This document shows positions 8,828-15,667 of a stretch of DNA of 27,847 nucleotides, piece after piece (within the stretch, counting starts at the first letter, position 1; every line of letters begins with the position of its first letter). The position numbers and the translations under genes were made by a program. The notes below the pieces were generated by a model. It saw only the letters and a list, made by a program, of their open reading frames with translations. It was not told the origin of the DNA and did not search any database. Origin of the DNA: Chloroflexota bacterium (GTDB lineage Bacteria > Chloroflexota > Dehalococcoidia > SM23-28-2 > HRBIN24); assembly GCA_030550295.1 (NCBI GenBank), contig JAUQPQ010000008.1:1-27847 (forward strand). Reading direction: 5' to 3'.

Positions 8828-8888
8828 AGGCTCTCACCTCCTTTGGCGCCCGGTCCCGGGAGCTTGGGCGTCCAGTAGCCAATATACC

Positions 8889-10829
8889 CTAAGCCGGCCG
8901 CCCTTGGTAGGAAGGGTCGTTCTTGTCCAGCCAGACTATGGCGAACCAGTGAGCGTTGCCGAACCAAGGCCAGGCCGTCCGGTTCTTTAGATAAGGCCAC
9001 CACACGGTGATGCCCTGAGGGGCGATGTAGTCTAGCCTGGCATGGGCAGCCCGTCTCCTGGCCAGTTCATCGGGGCTGGCTACCTTGCCTGGGGTCTTAA
9101 GGTCCATCCCCAATAAGTACCTTTGGATCTGGAAGCCCAGGTCCCTCCGCTTGTTCTCGTCTGTCTCCCGCCTCTGAGCCTCTAGCAGCTTGTCCAGCTC
9201 AGCATCGAAGGTGGAAGTCCCTGCTGGCTGCTCCCAGAAGGAGTTCTTGGGGCCGCGGCTGTGGAAGTACGGGTAGACCCAGTCATCCAGGTCGATCCAG
9301 CCGTTGTCATAGCCAAGGCTCATGGGTAGCTCTTCACATCCCCGCAACAGGGCCTGGGCGATCTGGACGTAGGTCATGGGCCTTTCCGGCGACTGACGGA
9401 TATCGGCATCATCCCCAAATACCCGCTTCAGCTGGACGACGAACTGAGGGGCATAGGAGGGGATATAGGTGGGGAGGTCGGCCACGCCGATGCGTATGGG
9501 GGGGCGGCCGGCAGCATCATACAGCTGGCGCGCCTCCCTTAGGTCTTGCTCCCTTTCGGGGCCGGTGCGGTACCCTGGGATACGCGCCAGCTCGTCCTCA
9601 GGTAGGGCCCAGCGGCTTATAGCCCTACCTACCGGAGGTTGTAAAACGCCATGTCCTCTAAACATCCCTTCCAACATAAGCTGACGGTCGATGGCCAGGT
9701 GAAGGGCCCGCCGCACCCGCCAGTCATTAAAGGGCGCACAGTAGACCTTGAGACGGGAGTTCACCCATCCAGAAGTGGGCGGGTCTAAGCTTATGTTGAG
9801 TTCGGGGATCTGATCTTTGAGGCGCACGACCTGGTCGGCATCTTCGGTGGAGCCAAGGATGTCTACCCTTTTTTGTCGGAACTGGGACTCGTGGGTGGCG
9901 TAGTCGGCGAAGAAGAAGGAGGTCCAGCCGTCTAGCCAGGGCCTACCTAGTTGAGGTTGGCCCCAGCCGAACCAGTTGGGGTTGCGCCGCATCACCATCC
10001 TGTTGAGGGGGACGAGCTCGCCCCACATGAAGGGCCCCGTGCCCACCATCCTGCCTGGCTCCCCCATCTCCTCCTTCTGGGCGTCTACCAGCTCTTTGGC
10101 GACGATGAAGGCGTTAGAGTCGGCCAGGTAGTGAAGGAAGGCCACATTGGGCTCTTTCAGGGTTACCCGCAAGGTGTAAGGGTCCACTACTTCTATCTTG
10201 TCTATCACCTCGTACTGGGAGGCGCGGTAGTACAGGACTGCCCTAGGCGCCTGGGGGTTAACTATGGCCCCCTTCGTCTTCTGCCTCTCCCAGCTGAACT
10301 TGACGTCCTCTGCCGTAAGCTCCCTGCCGGCAACGGCAGGAAAGCGCTGTCTGATCTCAGGGGTATCATGGAACTTCACGCCGCGGCGGAGCTTGATAAT
10401 GTAGGTGACCTTATCTACCACCTCCGGCATAGACTCCGCCAGGTCGGGCACCTTTTCCAGGGTATCGTGGCTAGTGTACATGAGGATCTTGCTGAAGACT
10501 GAGGCGTGGCCATTGTAGGTGGGGCCGAACTGGGTCTGATGGGGGTCCAAAGTGTCAAACACGAGGGCATCGTAGCCGAAGAACCGTATCATCCCCCCAC
10601 GGGACGTTTCGGGCGCCGGCGTGGGGGTGAAGTATAAGCCCGAGGGGATCTGGGGTATCCCCCTAGGCCCTGGCGATGGCTGAGGTGGTGGGGGTGCCCC
10701 GGCCTCTTCCTCACAGCCCACCGCTGCAGCTGCCGCTATCCCGCCTGCGCCTAGCACCACCCCTTTCAGCAGGCGCCTGCGACTTGTCCTCCTTTGCCAG
10801 AACCGCTCCCAATAGCTGCTCTCGCTCAT
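8889..10829 (-). CDS. ABC transporter substrate-binding protein, family 5 (DppA/OppA type), Tat lipoprotein; first of a tandem pair
   Basis: This is an extracellular solute-binding protein, 646 residues, homologous to the gene that follows it. The signal peptide has the twin-arginine motif SRRRLLK (residues 16-22) and a lipobox with Cys39, followed by a Pro-rich linker. The family-5 core is clear (RELTAEDVKFSWERQ, VGTGPFMWGE, VRRALHLAIDRQLM). Compared with its paralog it carries extra residues in the N-terminal linker and near the C-terminus (a DLKTPGKVASPDELARRRAA insert). The ATG at 10827-10829 follows AAGGAGG. It is downstream of dppC by 55 bases in the same operon. Duplicated binding proteins on one permease pair often give two ligand ranges; that is inference here. 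Confidence 0.93.
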   Translation of the reverse strand: MSESSYWERFWQRRTSRRRLLKGVVLGAGGIAAAAAVGCEEEAGAPPPPQPSPGPRGIPQIPSGLYFTPTPAPETSRGGMIRFFGYDALVFDTLDPHQTQFGPTYNGHASVFSKILMYTSHDTLEKVPDLAESMPEVVDKVTYIIKLRRGVKFHDTPEIRQRFPAVAGRELTAEDVKFSWERQKTKGAIVNPQAPRAVLYYRASQYEVIDKIEVVDPYTLRVTLKEPNVAFLHYLADSNAFIVAKELVDAQKEEMGEPGRMVGTGPFMWGELVPLNRMVMRRNPNWFGWGQPQLGRPWLDGWTSFFFADYATHESQFRQKRVDILGSTEDADQVVRLKDQIPELNISLDPPTSGWVNSRLKVYCAPFNDWRVRRALHLAIDRQLMLEGMFRGHGVLQPPVGRAISRWALPEDELARIPGYRTGPEREQDLREARQLYDAAGRPPIRIGVADLPTYIPSYAPQFVVQLKRVFGDDADIRQSPERPMTYVQIAQALLRGCEELPMSLGYDNGWIDLDDWVYPYFHSRGPKNSFWEQPAGTSTFDAELDKLLEAQRRETDENKRRDLGFQIQRYLLGMDLKTPGKVASPDELARRRAAHARLDYIAPQGITVWWPYLKNRTAWPWFGNAHWFAIVWLDKNDPSYQGRPA

Positions 10830-10884
10830 CGCCTCGCCCTCCTTAATTTGTATTATCTTAACATTCTCTTACTGCCTCCTGGCC

Positions 10885-11877
10885 TTACATTAACCTCAGC
10901 CTGGGGTCCAATATATCACGCAAGGCATCCCCAGCCAGGTTGAAGCCGAGGACGGCCAGTGCAATGAAACCGCCCGAGGCGAGAACCATGCCAGGATGAT
11001 CGAACATCACTGTGCGCCCCTCGGCGAGCATAAGGCCCCAAGAGGCAGTGAATGGCACCGAAGACGGCGATACGAAGGATATCGCCGCTTCAGCCAAGAT
11101 GACGGCCCCTAGCCCCACCGAGAAGATGACGATGACCGGCGCTATCACGTTGGGAAGTATATGACGGAACATGATACGCCGATGGGATGCCCCCATAACT
11201 CGTGCCGCATCGACATATGCTTCCTCTCGCACCGAGAGTACTACGCTGCGCACGATGCGCTGGACGCTGGGGATGGCCACAAAGGCAAGGGCTATAGCTA
11301 GCACCCGTAAACTGGGCTCCGTAAGGGAAAGGACCATCAAAAGGATAAGAAGGGCAGGGAAGGACTGAATGGCATCCATGATGCGCTGGAATAAGAGATC
11401 GAACAGGCCAGAGAAGTAGGCCGAGACCAGCCCCACCAAGGTGCCAGCAATAGTGCCCAACGTCAGCGCCCAGATCCCCAAGAAGAGGGAACGCCGCGTA
11501 CCCCAAACGATGCGCGCCCATATGTCTCGGCCACGATTGTCCGTACCAAGCCAGTGCTTCCAGCTAGGCCCTTCAAATGTAGCCAAGCGGCCCCGCTCGT
11601 TATAGAAGAAATCGTCAGGGTGGTAACGTGCCAACCACGGCTTGCCCATTTCAAACCCCAGCGGCCGATCAGGCAAATCAGGGAGGCCGAACTCCGCCTT
11701 AGGCGGCCCCAGGCTCAAGACAAGCATGCCGATGACTATCGCCATGCCCAGAGCACCCAGGGGCTTCCTGCGCACCAAACGCCAAAGGCCCCCAAAGGCC
11801 CTAGCTATCCGCGGCCTCTGCAGGGCCGGCGGTGCTACCGCCAGCTCTGCGCCCATCGTCGCTTCTTGAGGCTGCAT
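10885..11877 (-). CDS. dppC: Peptide/nickel-type ABC transporter permease, DppC family
   Basis: This is the inner-membrane permease that pairs with DppB, 330 residues. Diagnostic features are HWLGTDNRGRDIWARIVWG before the second membrane segment, and the ATPase-contacting EAA loop (AARVMGASHRRIMFRHILPN). The N-terminal cytoplasmic tail and first membrane helix (LGALGMAIVIGMLVLSLG) are as usual. The segment between helix 1 and the LGTD motif is longer than in common DppC proteins, with a charged stretch around residues 58-108. The ATG at 11875-11877 has an excellent ribosome site (GAGGTGAGG) overlapping the end of dppB. The symbol denotes family only; the substrate may be a peptide, sugar or metal chelate. 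Confidence 0.92.
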   Translation of the reverse strand: MQPQEATMGAELAVAPPALQRPRIARAFGGLWRLVRRKPLGALGMAIVIGMLVLSLGPPKAEFGLPDLPDRPLGFEMGKPWLARYHPDDFFYNERGRLATFEGPSWKHWLGTDNRGRDIWARIVWGTRRSLFLGIWALTLGTIAGTLVGLVSAYFSGLFDLLFQRIMDAIQSFPALLILLMVLSLTEPSLRVLAIALAFVAIPSVQRIVRSVVLSVREEAYVDAARVMGASHRRIMFRHILPNVIAPVIVIFSVGLGAVILAEAAISFVSPSSVPFTASWGLMLAEGRTVMFDHPGMVLASGGFIALAVLGFNLAGDALRDILDPRLRLM

Positions 11878-11886
11878 GTCCTCACC

Positions 11887-12876
11887 TCATGCGTAACGAA
11901 TGCGCGGATCCAGCCACGCATAGACCACATCTACGGCCAAATTGACGAAGACTAAGAAGGAGGCCACAAGCAGCACCATGGCCTGGACCACCGGATAGTC
12001 GTTTTGGCGTACACCCTCTACGGCGTAAAGGCCAATGCCAGGGATAATGAAGATGCTCTCCAACACCACATTGCCGCTCACCAAGGTCCCCAAAACTAGG
12101 CCGATGACCGTCACTACAGGGATGAGGGCATTCTTAAAGGCATGGCGCATGATAATAACCCGCTCCTTTAGCCCCTTCGCCCAGGCGGTGCGAATATAGT
12201 CTTGACGCAGCACCTCCAACATCTGAGACCGAAGGAAGCGCATGATCACCGCCCCCGTCCCCAGCCCACCTACCACCGCCGGAATGGCCATGATCTGAAG
12301 GTTTACCCATAGGTCCTCAGGGGCTGACGTATCGAAAGGTGGGACGGGGAACGGATCCCGATAGGTGGTAAGGGGAGGGCTCCAGTCCAGGTAACGAGCC
12401 GCCCCCAAAAGCACAAAGACGGCCAACACGAAGACGGGGACCCCCAAGAAGAATATGGCCACCGAGCGCAGGACATAATCGATCCACCGATCTTGGCGGA
12501 CGGCGGAGACGATGCCCACAGGTATGGCCACAACCAAGGCTACAAGCAGCTGCAGGATCCCTAGCTCCAGCGAGGGGCCAATGCGGTTCTTTATCTCGTC
12601 CATAACAGGGGTACGGGTGCGGAAAGACTCGCCTAGGTCAAGGCGGAGTAAGTCGCCCAGATAGGTGAAGTATTGGTCTGGGAATACAGGCTTGTCCAGG
12701 CCAAGGGTGCGCTTGATGGCCCTCTTGGCCTCCTCTATGTCAGTGATCTGGGTCCCCTGGGCTGCCAGTTGCACCACATTGTCTGGGTCGATGCGCAAGG
12801 CCACGAAGACGAGGGTAGCTACCAGGAAAAGTACAACTAAGTTAAGGAGCAAGCGTCGTACAATGTACGCCTGCAT
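11887..12876 (-). CDS. dppB: Peptide/nickel-type ABC transporter permease, DppB family
   Basis: This is an inner-membrane permease of 329 residues, first gene of the operon. It opens with the standard MQAYIVRRLLLNLVVLFLVA membrane helix and contains the LGLDKPVFPDQYFTYLGDLL periplasmic motif. The EAA loop is DYIRTAWAKGLKERVIIMRH followed by AFKNALIPVV, and SGNVVLESIFIIPGIG completes the family pattern. The usual GDP motif after helix 1 is changed to IDPDNVV. The ATG at 12874-12876 is preceded by a GAGAGGTG-type ribosome site and by a good promoter (12914-12942). The operon contains permeases and binding proteins but no DppD or DppF ATPase, so ATPases must be encoded elsewhere. Confidence 0.92.
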   Translation of the reverse strand: MQAYIVRRLLLNLVVLFLVATLVFVALRIDPDNVVQLAAQGTQITDIEEAKRAIKRTLGLDKPVFPDQYFTYLGDLLRLDLGESFRTRTPVMDEIKNRIGPSLELGILQLLVALVVAIPVGIVSAVRQDRWIDYVLRSVAIFFLGVPVFVLAVFVLLGAARYLDWSPPLTTYRDPFPVPPFDTSAPEDLWVNLQIMAIPAVVGGLGTGAVIMRFLRSQMLEVLRQDYIRTAWAKGLKERVIIMRHAFKNALIPVVTVIGLVLGTLVSGNVVLESIFIIPGIGLYAVEGVRQNDYPVVQAMVLLVASFLVFVNLAVDVVYAWLDPRIRYA

Positions 12877-12913
12877 CGCCTATCGCACCTCTCCCACCCA
12901 ACGAGTCGCATGG

Positions 12914-12942
12914 AGAATAGCACCCGCCGATCTTAAGGTCAA
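12914..12942 (-). promoter_or_regulatory. Sigma-70-type promoter of the dpp-type operon
   Basis: On the minus strand, TTGACC (12937-12942) is separated by exactly 17 bases from TATTCT (12914-12919). A transcript would start near 12907, about 30 bases before the dppB start. It stands back-to-back with the promoter proposed for the riboswitch transcript, only about 11 bases apart, so one regulator could affect both. Confidence 0.65.
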
Positions 12943-12952
12943 GAGACGGCCG

Positions 12953-12981
12953 TTGACAAAGGTTGACAAGCATAGTACCCT
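12953..12981 (+). promoter_or_regulatory. Candidate promoter of the c-di-AMP riboswitch transcript
   Basis: A perfect TTGACA (12953-12958) is followed after 17 bases by TACCCT (12976-12981). A second perfect TTGACA begins ten bases later (12963-12968) but has no equally good -10 at normal spacing. The predicted start near 12988 would give a leader of roughly 210 bases, beginning with a small ACCCC/GGGGT hairpin (13000-13013) before the aptamer. Confidence 0.5.
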
Positions 12982-13020
12982 GTTACTGAGTTCACAAATA
13001 CCCCCTTAGGGGTGTAGTGG

Positions 13021-13148
13021 GCTCCGCCGAATCCGCTTCATGGGGCGGACCGGGGGACCTTAACCTTGGGGTGAATCTTGCCCGTACAGGGCAAGTAGGG
13101 CTACGCCTTTCGGCCCGAACCCGTCAACTAACCTCGGAGGCGTTGGAA
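13021..13148 (+). ncRNA. Cyclic di-AMP riboswitch (ydaO/yuaA class)
   Basis: The leader matches the ydaO/yuaA consensus block by block: CGCCGAATCC at the 5' side of P1, GGGGGACC and GGGGTGAATC in the core, and a variable stem TTGCCC/GGGCAAG. These are followed by TAGGGC, then CCGAACCCGTCAACTAACCT, and GGAGGCG closing P1 (CGCC 13025-13028 with GGCG 13139-13142). This class binds c-di-AMP, and known members mostly switch genes off when ligand is bound. An intrinsic terminator follows directly, which fits transcription-termination control. The downstream genes are a small zinc-ribbon protein, an ABM-domain protein and an unknown protein. The class assignment rests on recalled consensus, not a covariance-model search, but the match is extensive. 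Confidence 0.93.
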
Positions 13149-13149
13149 G

Positions 13150-13185
13150 GGCTTGTCAGCTAAGGCTGATAGGAGCCTTTTCTTT
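13150..13185 (+). terminator. Riboswitch-controlled intrinsic terminator
   Basis: A hairpin forms from GGCT-TGTCAGC, loop TAAG, and GCTGATA-GG-AGCC, followed by TTTTCTTT. Its 3' arm GGAGCC (13172-13177) is also complementary to GGCTCC at 13020-13025, at the 5' edge of the aptamer. This gives a plausible antiterminator that is exclusive with the terminator. It lies just before the ribosome site of the zinc-ribbon gene. Confidence 0.8.
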
Positions 13186-13201
13186 CACGGGAGGGCCGGT
13201 C

Positions 13202-13411
13202 ATGGAGGCAGTTGCAACGCCTAAGGTCTGCCCCCGCTGCGGAGGCTCCATGGTCTTCGAGCGGGACTGGTATAGCGCCTACGCTTCTTGCCTCATCTGC
13301 GGCCACATCCATGAGATAGGGGCGATCCCCTTAGAGGAAATAGAGCGGGAACTAAGTGGCGATGGTAGACAGCGTCGCCGTCAGCCATCGCACGGTCGCC
13401 TCCGTCTGTAA
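13202..13411 (+). CDS. Small zinc-ribbon protein under riboswitch control
   Basis: This 69-residue protein has two CxxC knuckles (Cys10/Cys13 and Cys30/Cys33) separated by a 16-residue stretch containing FERDWYSAYAS, a rubredoxin-like zinc-ribbon layout. The C-terminal third is basic and Arg/Gln-rich (GDGRQRRRQPSHGRLRL), which could bind nucleic acid. The ATG at 13202 has a GGGAGG ribosome site seven bases upstream. It is the first gene after the c-di-AMP riboswitch and its terminator, so it is the prime candidate target. I recognise similar small ribbons as common hypothetical proteins but know no function. It could be a nucleic-acid-binding regulator or a metal-site accessory; neither is shown. 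Confidence 0.8.
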   Translation: MEAVATPKVCPRCGGSMVFERDWYSAYASCLICGHIHEIGAIPLEEIERELSGDGRQRRRQPSHGRLRL

Positions 13412-13484
13412 GCTTCTTGAAACTAGGGGCCATTACGGCCTAAATTAGATCTGACTTCGCTCTTTAAGGAAGGGGGGCTCACCC

Positions 13485-13772
13485 ATGGTATATGTGCGCC
13501 TCTCTCTCATGCGGGCTATACCTGGAAGAGAGGGTGAGGTGGAGAGGCTCAACCATCAGCTGCTGGAGCTGTACCGCACCTGCCCAGGCTTTCTGGCCGG
13601 CTATTATTTGAAGGCAGCAGACGGTTCGCAAGAGGTGGGACGCCTCACCATATGGGAATCCCACCAACAGGCCGATAGCGCCGCTAACCTGGACTATTCC
13701 TTGGCCCTACGCTCTCAGCTTCACCTGCTGGTTCAGCCCGGACACGTTGACCGCTCCTTTTTTGCAGAGTGA
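13485..13772 (+). CDS. ABM-domain (antibiotic biosynthesis monooxygenase-like) protein
   Basis: This 95-residue protein has the size and pattern of a dimeric alpha-beta barrel of the ABM superfamily. It shows a strand with VRLSLMRAIPGREGEVERLN, a central CPGFLAGYYLKAADGSQEVG stretch, and a WESHQQADSAANLDY helix. Members include small cofactor-free monooxygenases, haem-degrading enzymes and many proteins of unknown role; no catalytic assignment can be made here. The ATG at 13485 follows GGAAGGGGGG. It lies 73 bases after the zinc-ribbon gene; that gap has only a weak GGCC/GGCC hairpin, so co-transcription from the riboswitch promoter is likely but not certain. Confidence 0.75.
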   Translation: MVYVRLSLMRAIPGREGEVERLNHQLLELYRTCPGFLAGYYLKAADGSQEVGRLTIWESHQQADSAANLDYSLALRSQLHLLVQPGHVDRSFFAE

Positions 13773-13833
13773 CGTCGCCATAGCCTTGTAATGGAGGGCA
13801 GGGGCAGAGTATCTTATTAATTGGGCGGAAATA

Positions 13834-14097
13834 ATGGAGGGGAAGCCGGAGACTAAGGGTGGCCTTCAGCAAGAGAGCTATACCGGCCTGCAGTTGCACT
13901 TCCTGAACCGGCTAGTGCACCTTTTGCAGCTCAGGTATGGGGATGGGGGGTGTCTTAGCCCGGAGACCCAGCGCCTTTTAGACAGAGCTATATATTCCAC
14001 GTATTGCGATTGCCTGGACTTGGATGTAGGCAAAGAGGCGCAGAGGCTTATACGTCGTTACTACCATACCTCCAAGGGCGAGCCAGCAACCAACTAA
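13834..14097 (+). CDS. Hypothetical protein, 87 residues
   Basis: I do not recognise this protein. It is mostly helical in appearance (LQLHFLNRLVHLLQLRYG, then SPETQRLLDRAIYSTYCDCL and KEAQRLIRRYYH), with three cysteines in its second half and no signal peptide or membrane segment. The final helix with paired basic residues resembles small cytosolic adaptor proteins, but that is only an impression. The ATG at 13834 has a weak GGCGGAA upstream. It is third in line after the riboswitch, 61 bases past the ABM gene, and ends three bases before the convergent FAH-family gene. It is supported as coding by its sensible amino-acid composition and by filling the only open frame between two real genes. 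Confidence 0.55.
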   Translation: MEGKPETKGGLQQESYTGLQLHFLNRLVHLLQLRYGDGGCLSPETQRLLDRAIYSTYCDCLDLDVGKEAQRLIRRYYHTSKGEPATN

Positions 14098-14100
14098 GGG

Positions 14101-14871
14101 CTACTCCATCGCCATAACAGGGTTACGCAGAACGCCGATACCCTCTATCTCTACCTCTACTACGTCGCCGGGGGAGAGGGGGCCGGTAGTGCCTGGCGTT
14201 CCGGTATAAATGGCGTCCCCCGGCTCCAGAGTCATAACCTGAGAGGCGAAGCTCACCAGTTGAGCCACATCATAGATAAGCTCGGCAGTAGAGGCCTCTT
14301 GCACCACCCTCCCATTGAGCCTAGTGCGCAGGAGTGGACGCGAAGGTTGTAGATATGTCACTATCCAAGGGCCTAAAGGGGCGAACGTATCGGCCCCTTT
14401 GGCCCGCCACCACTGGAGGTCGTTACGCTGCCAAGCCCTTGCCGAGACGTCGTTGCCGCACGTGTAGCCGAGAACGTAGCTCAAGGCCTCTTCTGGTGAG
14501 ACGCCTCTGCACTTGCGCCCAATAATGGCCACCAGCTCCCCTTCGTAGTCTACCCGACCAGCATCACGGGGCAGGACGATAGGCTCATCTGGGCCGATGA
14601 CGGCCGAACCTGGCTTAAGAAAGAGCTCCGGCCTGGCGGGGGCATCACCCAACAAGGAGCGGCTCTGCTCCAAATGGCTACGGTAATTGACGGCAGCAGC
14701 CAGTATCTTCCTGGGGCTTACAGGGGCCAAAAGGCGCACTTCTGACAGGGGAAAACGTTGGCCTGTGGGGCAGTGACGCCCGAAAGGGGTTCCTATTATA
14801 GGATAGACTACATCTCCCTCTATGAGGGCGTAAAAGCGGCGTCGACCCACTTGGACGCGAGCGTAGACCAT
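14101..14871 (-). CDS. Fumarylacetoacetate hydrolase (FAH) family protein
   Basis: This is a metal-dependent C-C bond hydrolase, isomerase or decarboxylase of the FAH superfamily, 256 residues. The family core is clear: FLKPGSAVIGPDEPIVLP, then DYEGELVAIIGRKCRGV with metal ligands Glu111 and Glu113, and GNDVSARAWQR with Asp141. The C-terminal GDAIYTGTPGTTGPLSPGD completes the domain. Relatives act on acylpyruvates, oxaloacetate or homoprotocatechuate-pathway intermediates; the precise reaction cannot be chosen. The ATG at 14869-14871 overlaps the TGA of the PIG-L gene (ATGA), so the two are translationally coupled. It ends tail-to-tail with the 87-residue gene with a three-base gap. Confidence 0.9.
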   Translation of the reverse strand: MVYARVQVGRRRFYALIEGDVVYPIIGTPFGRHCPTGQRFPLSEVRLLAPVSPRKILAAAVNYRSHLEQSRSLLGDAPARPELFLKPGSAVIGPDEPIVLPRDAGRVDYEGELVAIIGRKCRGVSPEEALSYVLGYTCGNDVSARAWQRNDLQWWRAKGADTFAPLGPWIVTYLQPSRPLLRTRLNGRVVQEASTAELIYDVAQLVSFASQVMTLEPGDAIYTGTPGTTGPLSPGDVVEVEIEGIGVLRNPVMAME

Positions 14872-15569
14872 CAGAAAAGCTCTATGCGGCGGAACCTCTC
14901 CCTGAACCTGCCGTCCTCCCCTTGGAGACGCAGGCGCAACCGCTCAACAAGGCCTTCAGGGTCATGGATCTGACTGCGATGGCATAGTAGGGCCTGTATC
15001 TTTAGGTCCCACGTATCCGTAACGTCTACCTCAAAGTTAGGTTGGGGAGAGGCCCACAGGTAGACCTCCTCCACCCTATGGGGCTCCAGACCCTCCGCCA
15101 GCAGCTCGGGAAAGGCCGGACGGGTGCGCGCCATGGGATAGACAGCGTCCAGCGCAGCCATCCCCACAAACCTATGGTCAGGGTGGTTGATGAAACGATC
15201 GCCCACAATTTGGGCAGGCTCGTGGCTGAAGACGGCATGGGGCTTTAGCAGCCTTATGTAGCGCACCAGATCCCTGACCAACTCGCGGCTGTACGTCACT
15301 TCCCCATCTACATAGTCCAAGAAGAAAACTTTTTTAACCCCCAATATGCGGGCAGCCTCCTCTTGCTCACGCCGACGGGTGACGATGAGCTGTTCAGGGA
15401 TCATACCCGGATCGTTAGAGCCCTTAGAGCCATCAGTGCATATCAGGTAGTAGAAATCCCACCCCTGCCTCGACCACAATGCAGCAGTGCCAGCACAGCC
15501 GAACTCGGCATCATCGGGATGGGCGGCTATCACTAACCCCCGCTTGACCTGCCCAGCCCGCTCCTCCAT
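14871..15569 (-). CDS. PIG-L/LmbE-family zinc N-deacetylase
   Basis: This is a predicted zinc-dependent deacetylase of the PIG-L (LmbE-like) family, 232 residues. Zinc ligands are recognisable: His17 and Asp20 in AAHPDDAEFGCAGT, and His132 in NHPDHRFVG. The catalytic Asp is probably Asp19. Relatives remove N-acetyl from GlcNAc-type sugars, for example in mycothiol or bacillithiol synthesis, or act in antibiotic pathways; no such pathway is visible nearby. The ATG at 15567-15569 follows GGGGGAATAGT. It overlaps the FAH gene by ATGA and is divergent from the XRE regulator 98 bases away. Confidence 0.92.
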   Translation of the reverse strand: MEERAGQVKRGLVIAAHPDDAEFGCAGTAALWSRQGWDFYYLICTDGSKGSNDPGMIPEQLIVTRRREQEEAARILGVKKVFFLDYVDGEVTYSRELVRDLVRYIRLLKPHAVFSHEPAQIVGDRFINHPDHRFVGMAALDAVYPMARTRPAFPELLAEGLEPHRVEEVYLWASPQPNFEVDVTDTWDLKIQALLCHRSQIHDPEGLVERLRLRLQGEDGRFRERFRRIELF

Positions 15570-15628
15570 ACTATTCCCCCTTCAGGGATAGGGTAGCAAG
15601 TCGCTTTACCAAGGACAAGAAAGGGCAG

Positions 15629-15658
15629 TTGCAGCTTTTACGCGGTTTCGTGTAAAAT
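15629..15658 (+). promoter_or_regulatory. Promoter of the XRE/DUF2851 unit with overlapping inverted repeat
   Basis: TTGCAG (15629-15634) and TAAAAT (15653-15658) are 18 bases apart. Between and over them lies an inverted repeat, TTTTACGC (15636-15643), six bases, GTGTAAAA (15650-15657), matching at seven of eight positions. The repeat covers the -10 box, as expected for an autoregulatory repressor site. The -10 box ends only nine bases before the ATG at 15668, so the message would be nearly leaderless. Confidence 0.6.
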
Positions 15659-15667
15659 AGAGAGGCC

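Noticed and set aside
9951..10502. Open frame on the plus strand, 183 codons
   Set aside because: Antisense shadow of the first family-5 binding protein.
13421..13445. GGCC/GGCC hairpin between the zinc-ribbon and ABM genes as a terminator
   Set aside because: The stem is only about four base pairs and is not followed by a T-run.
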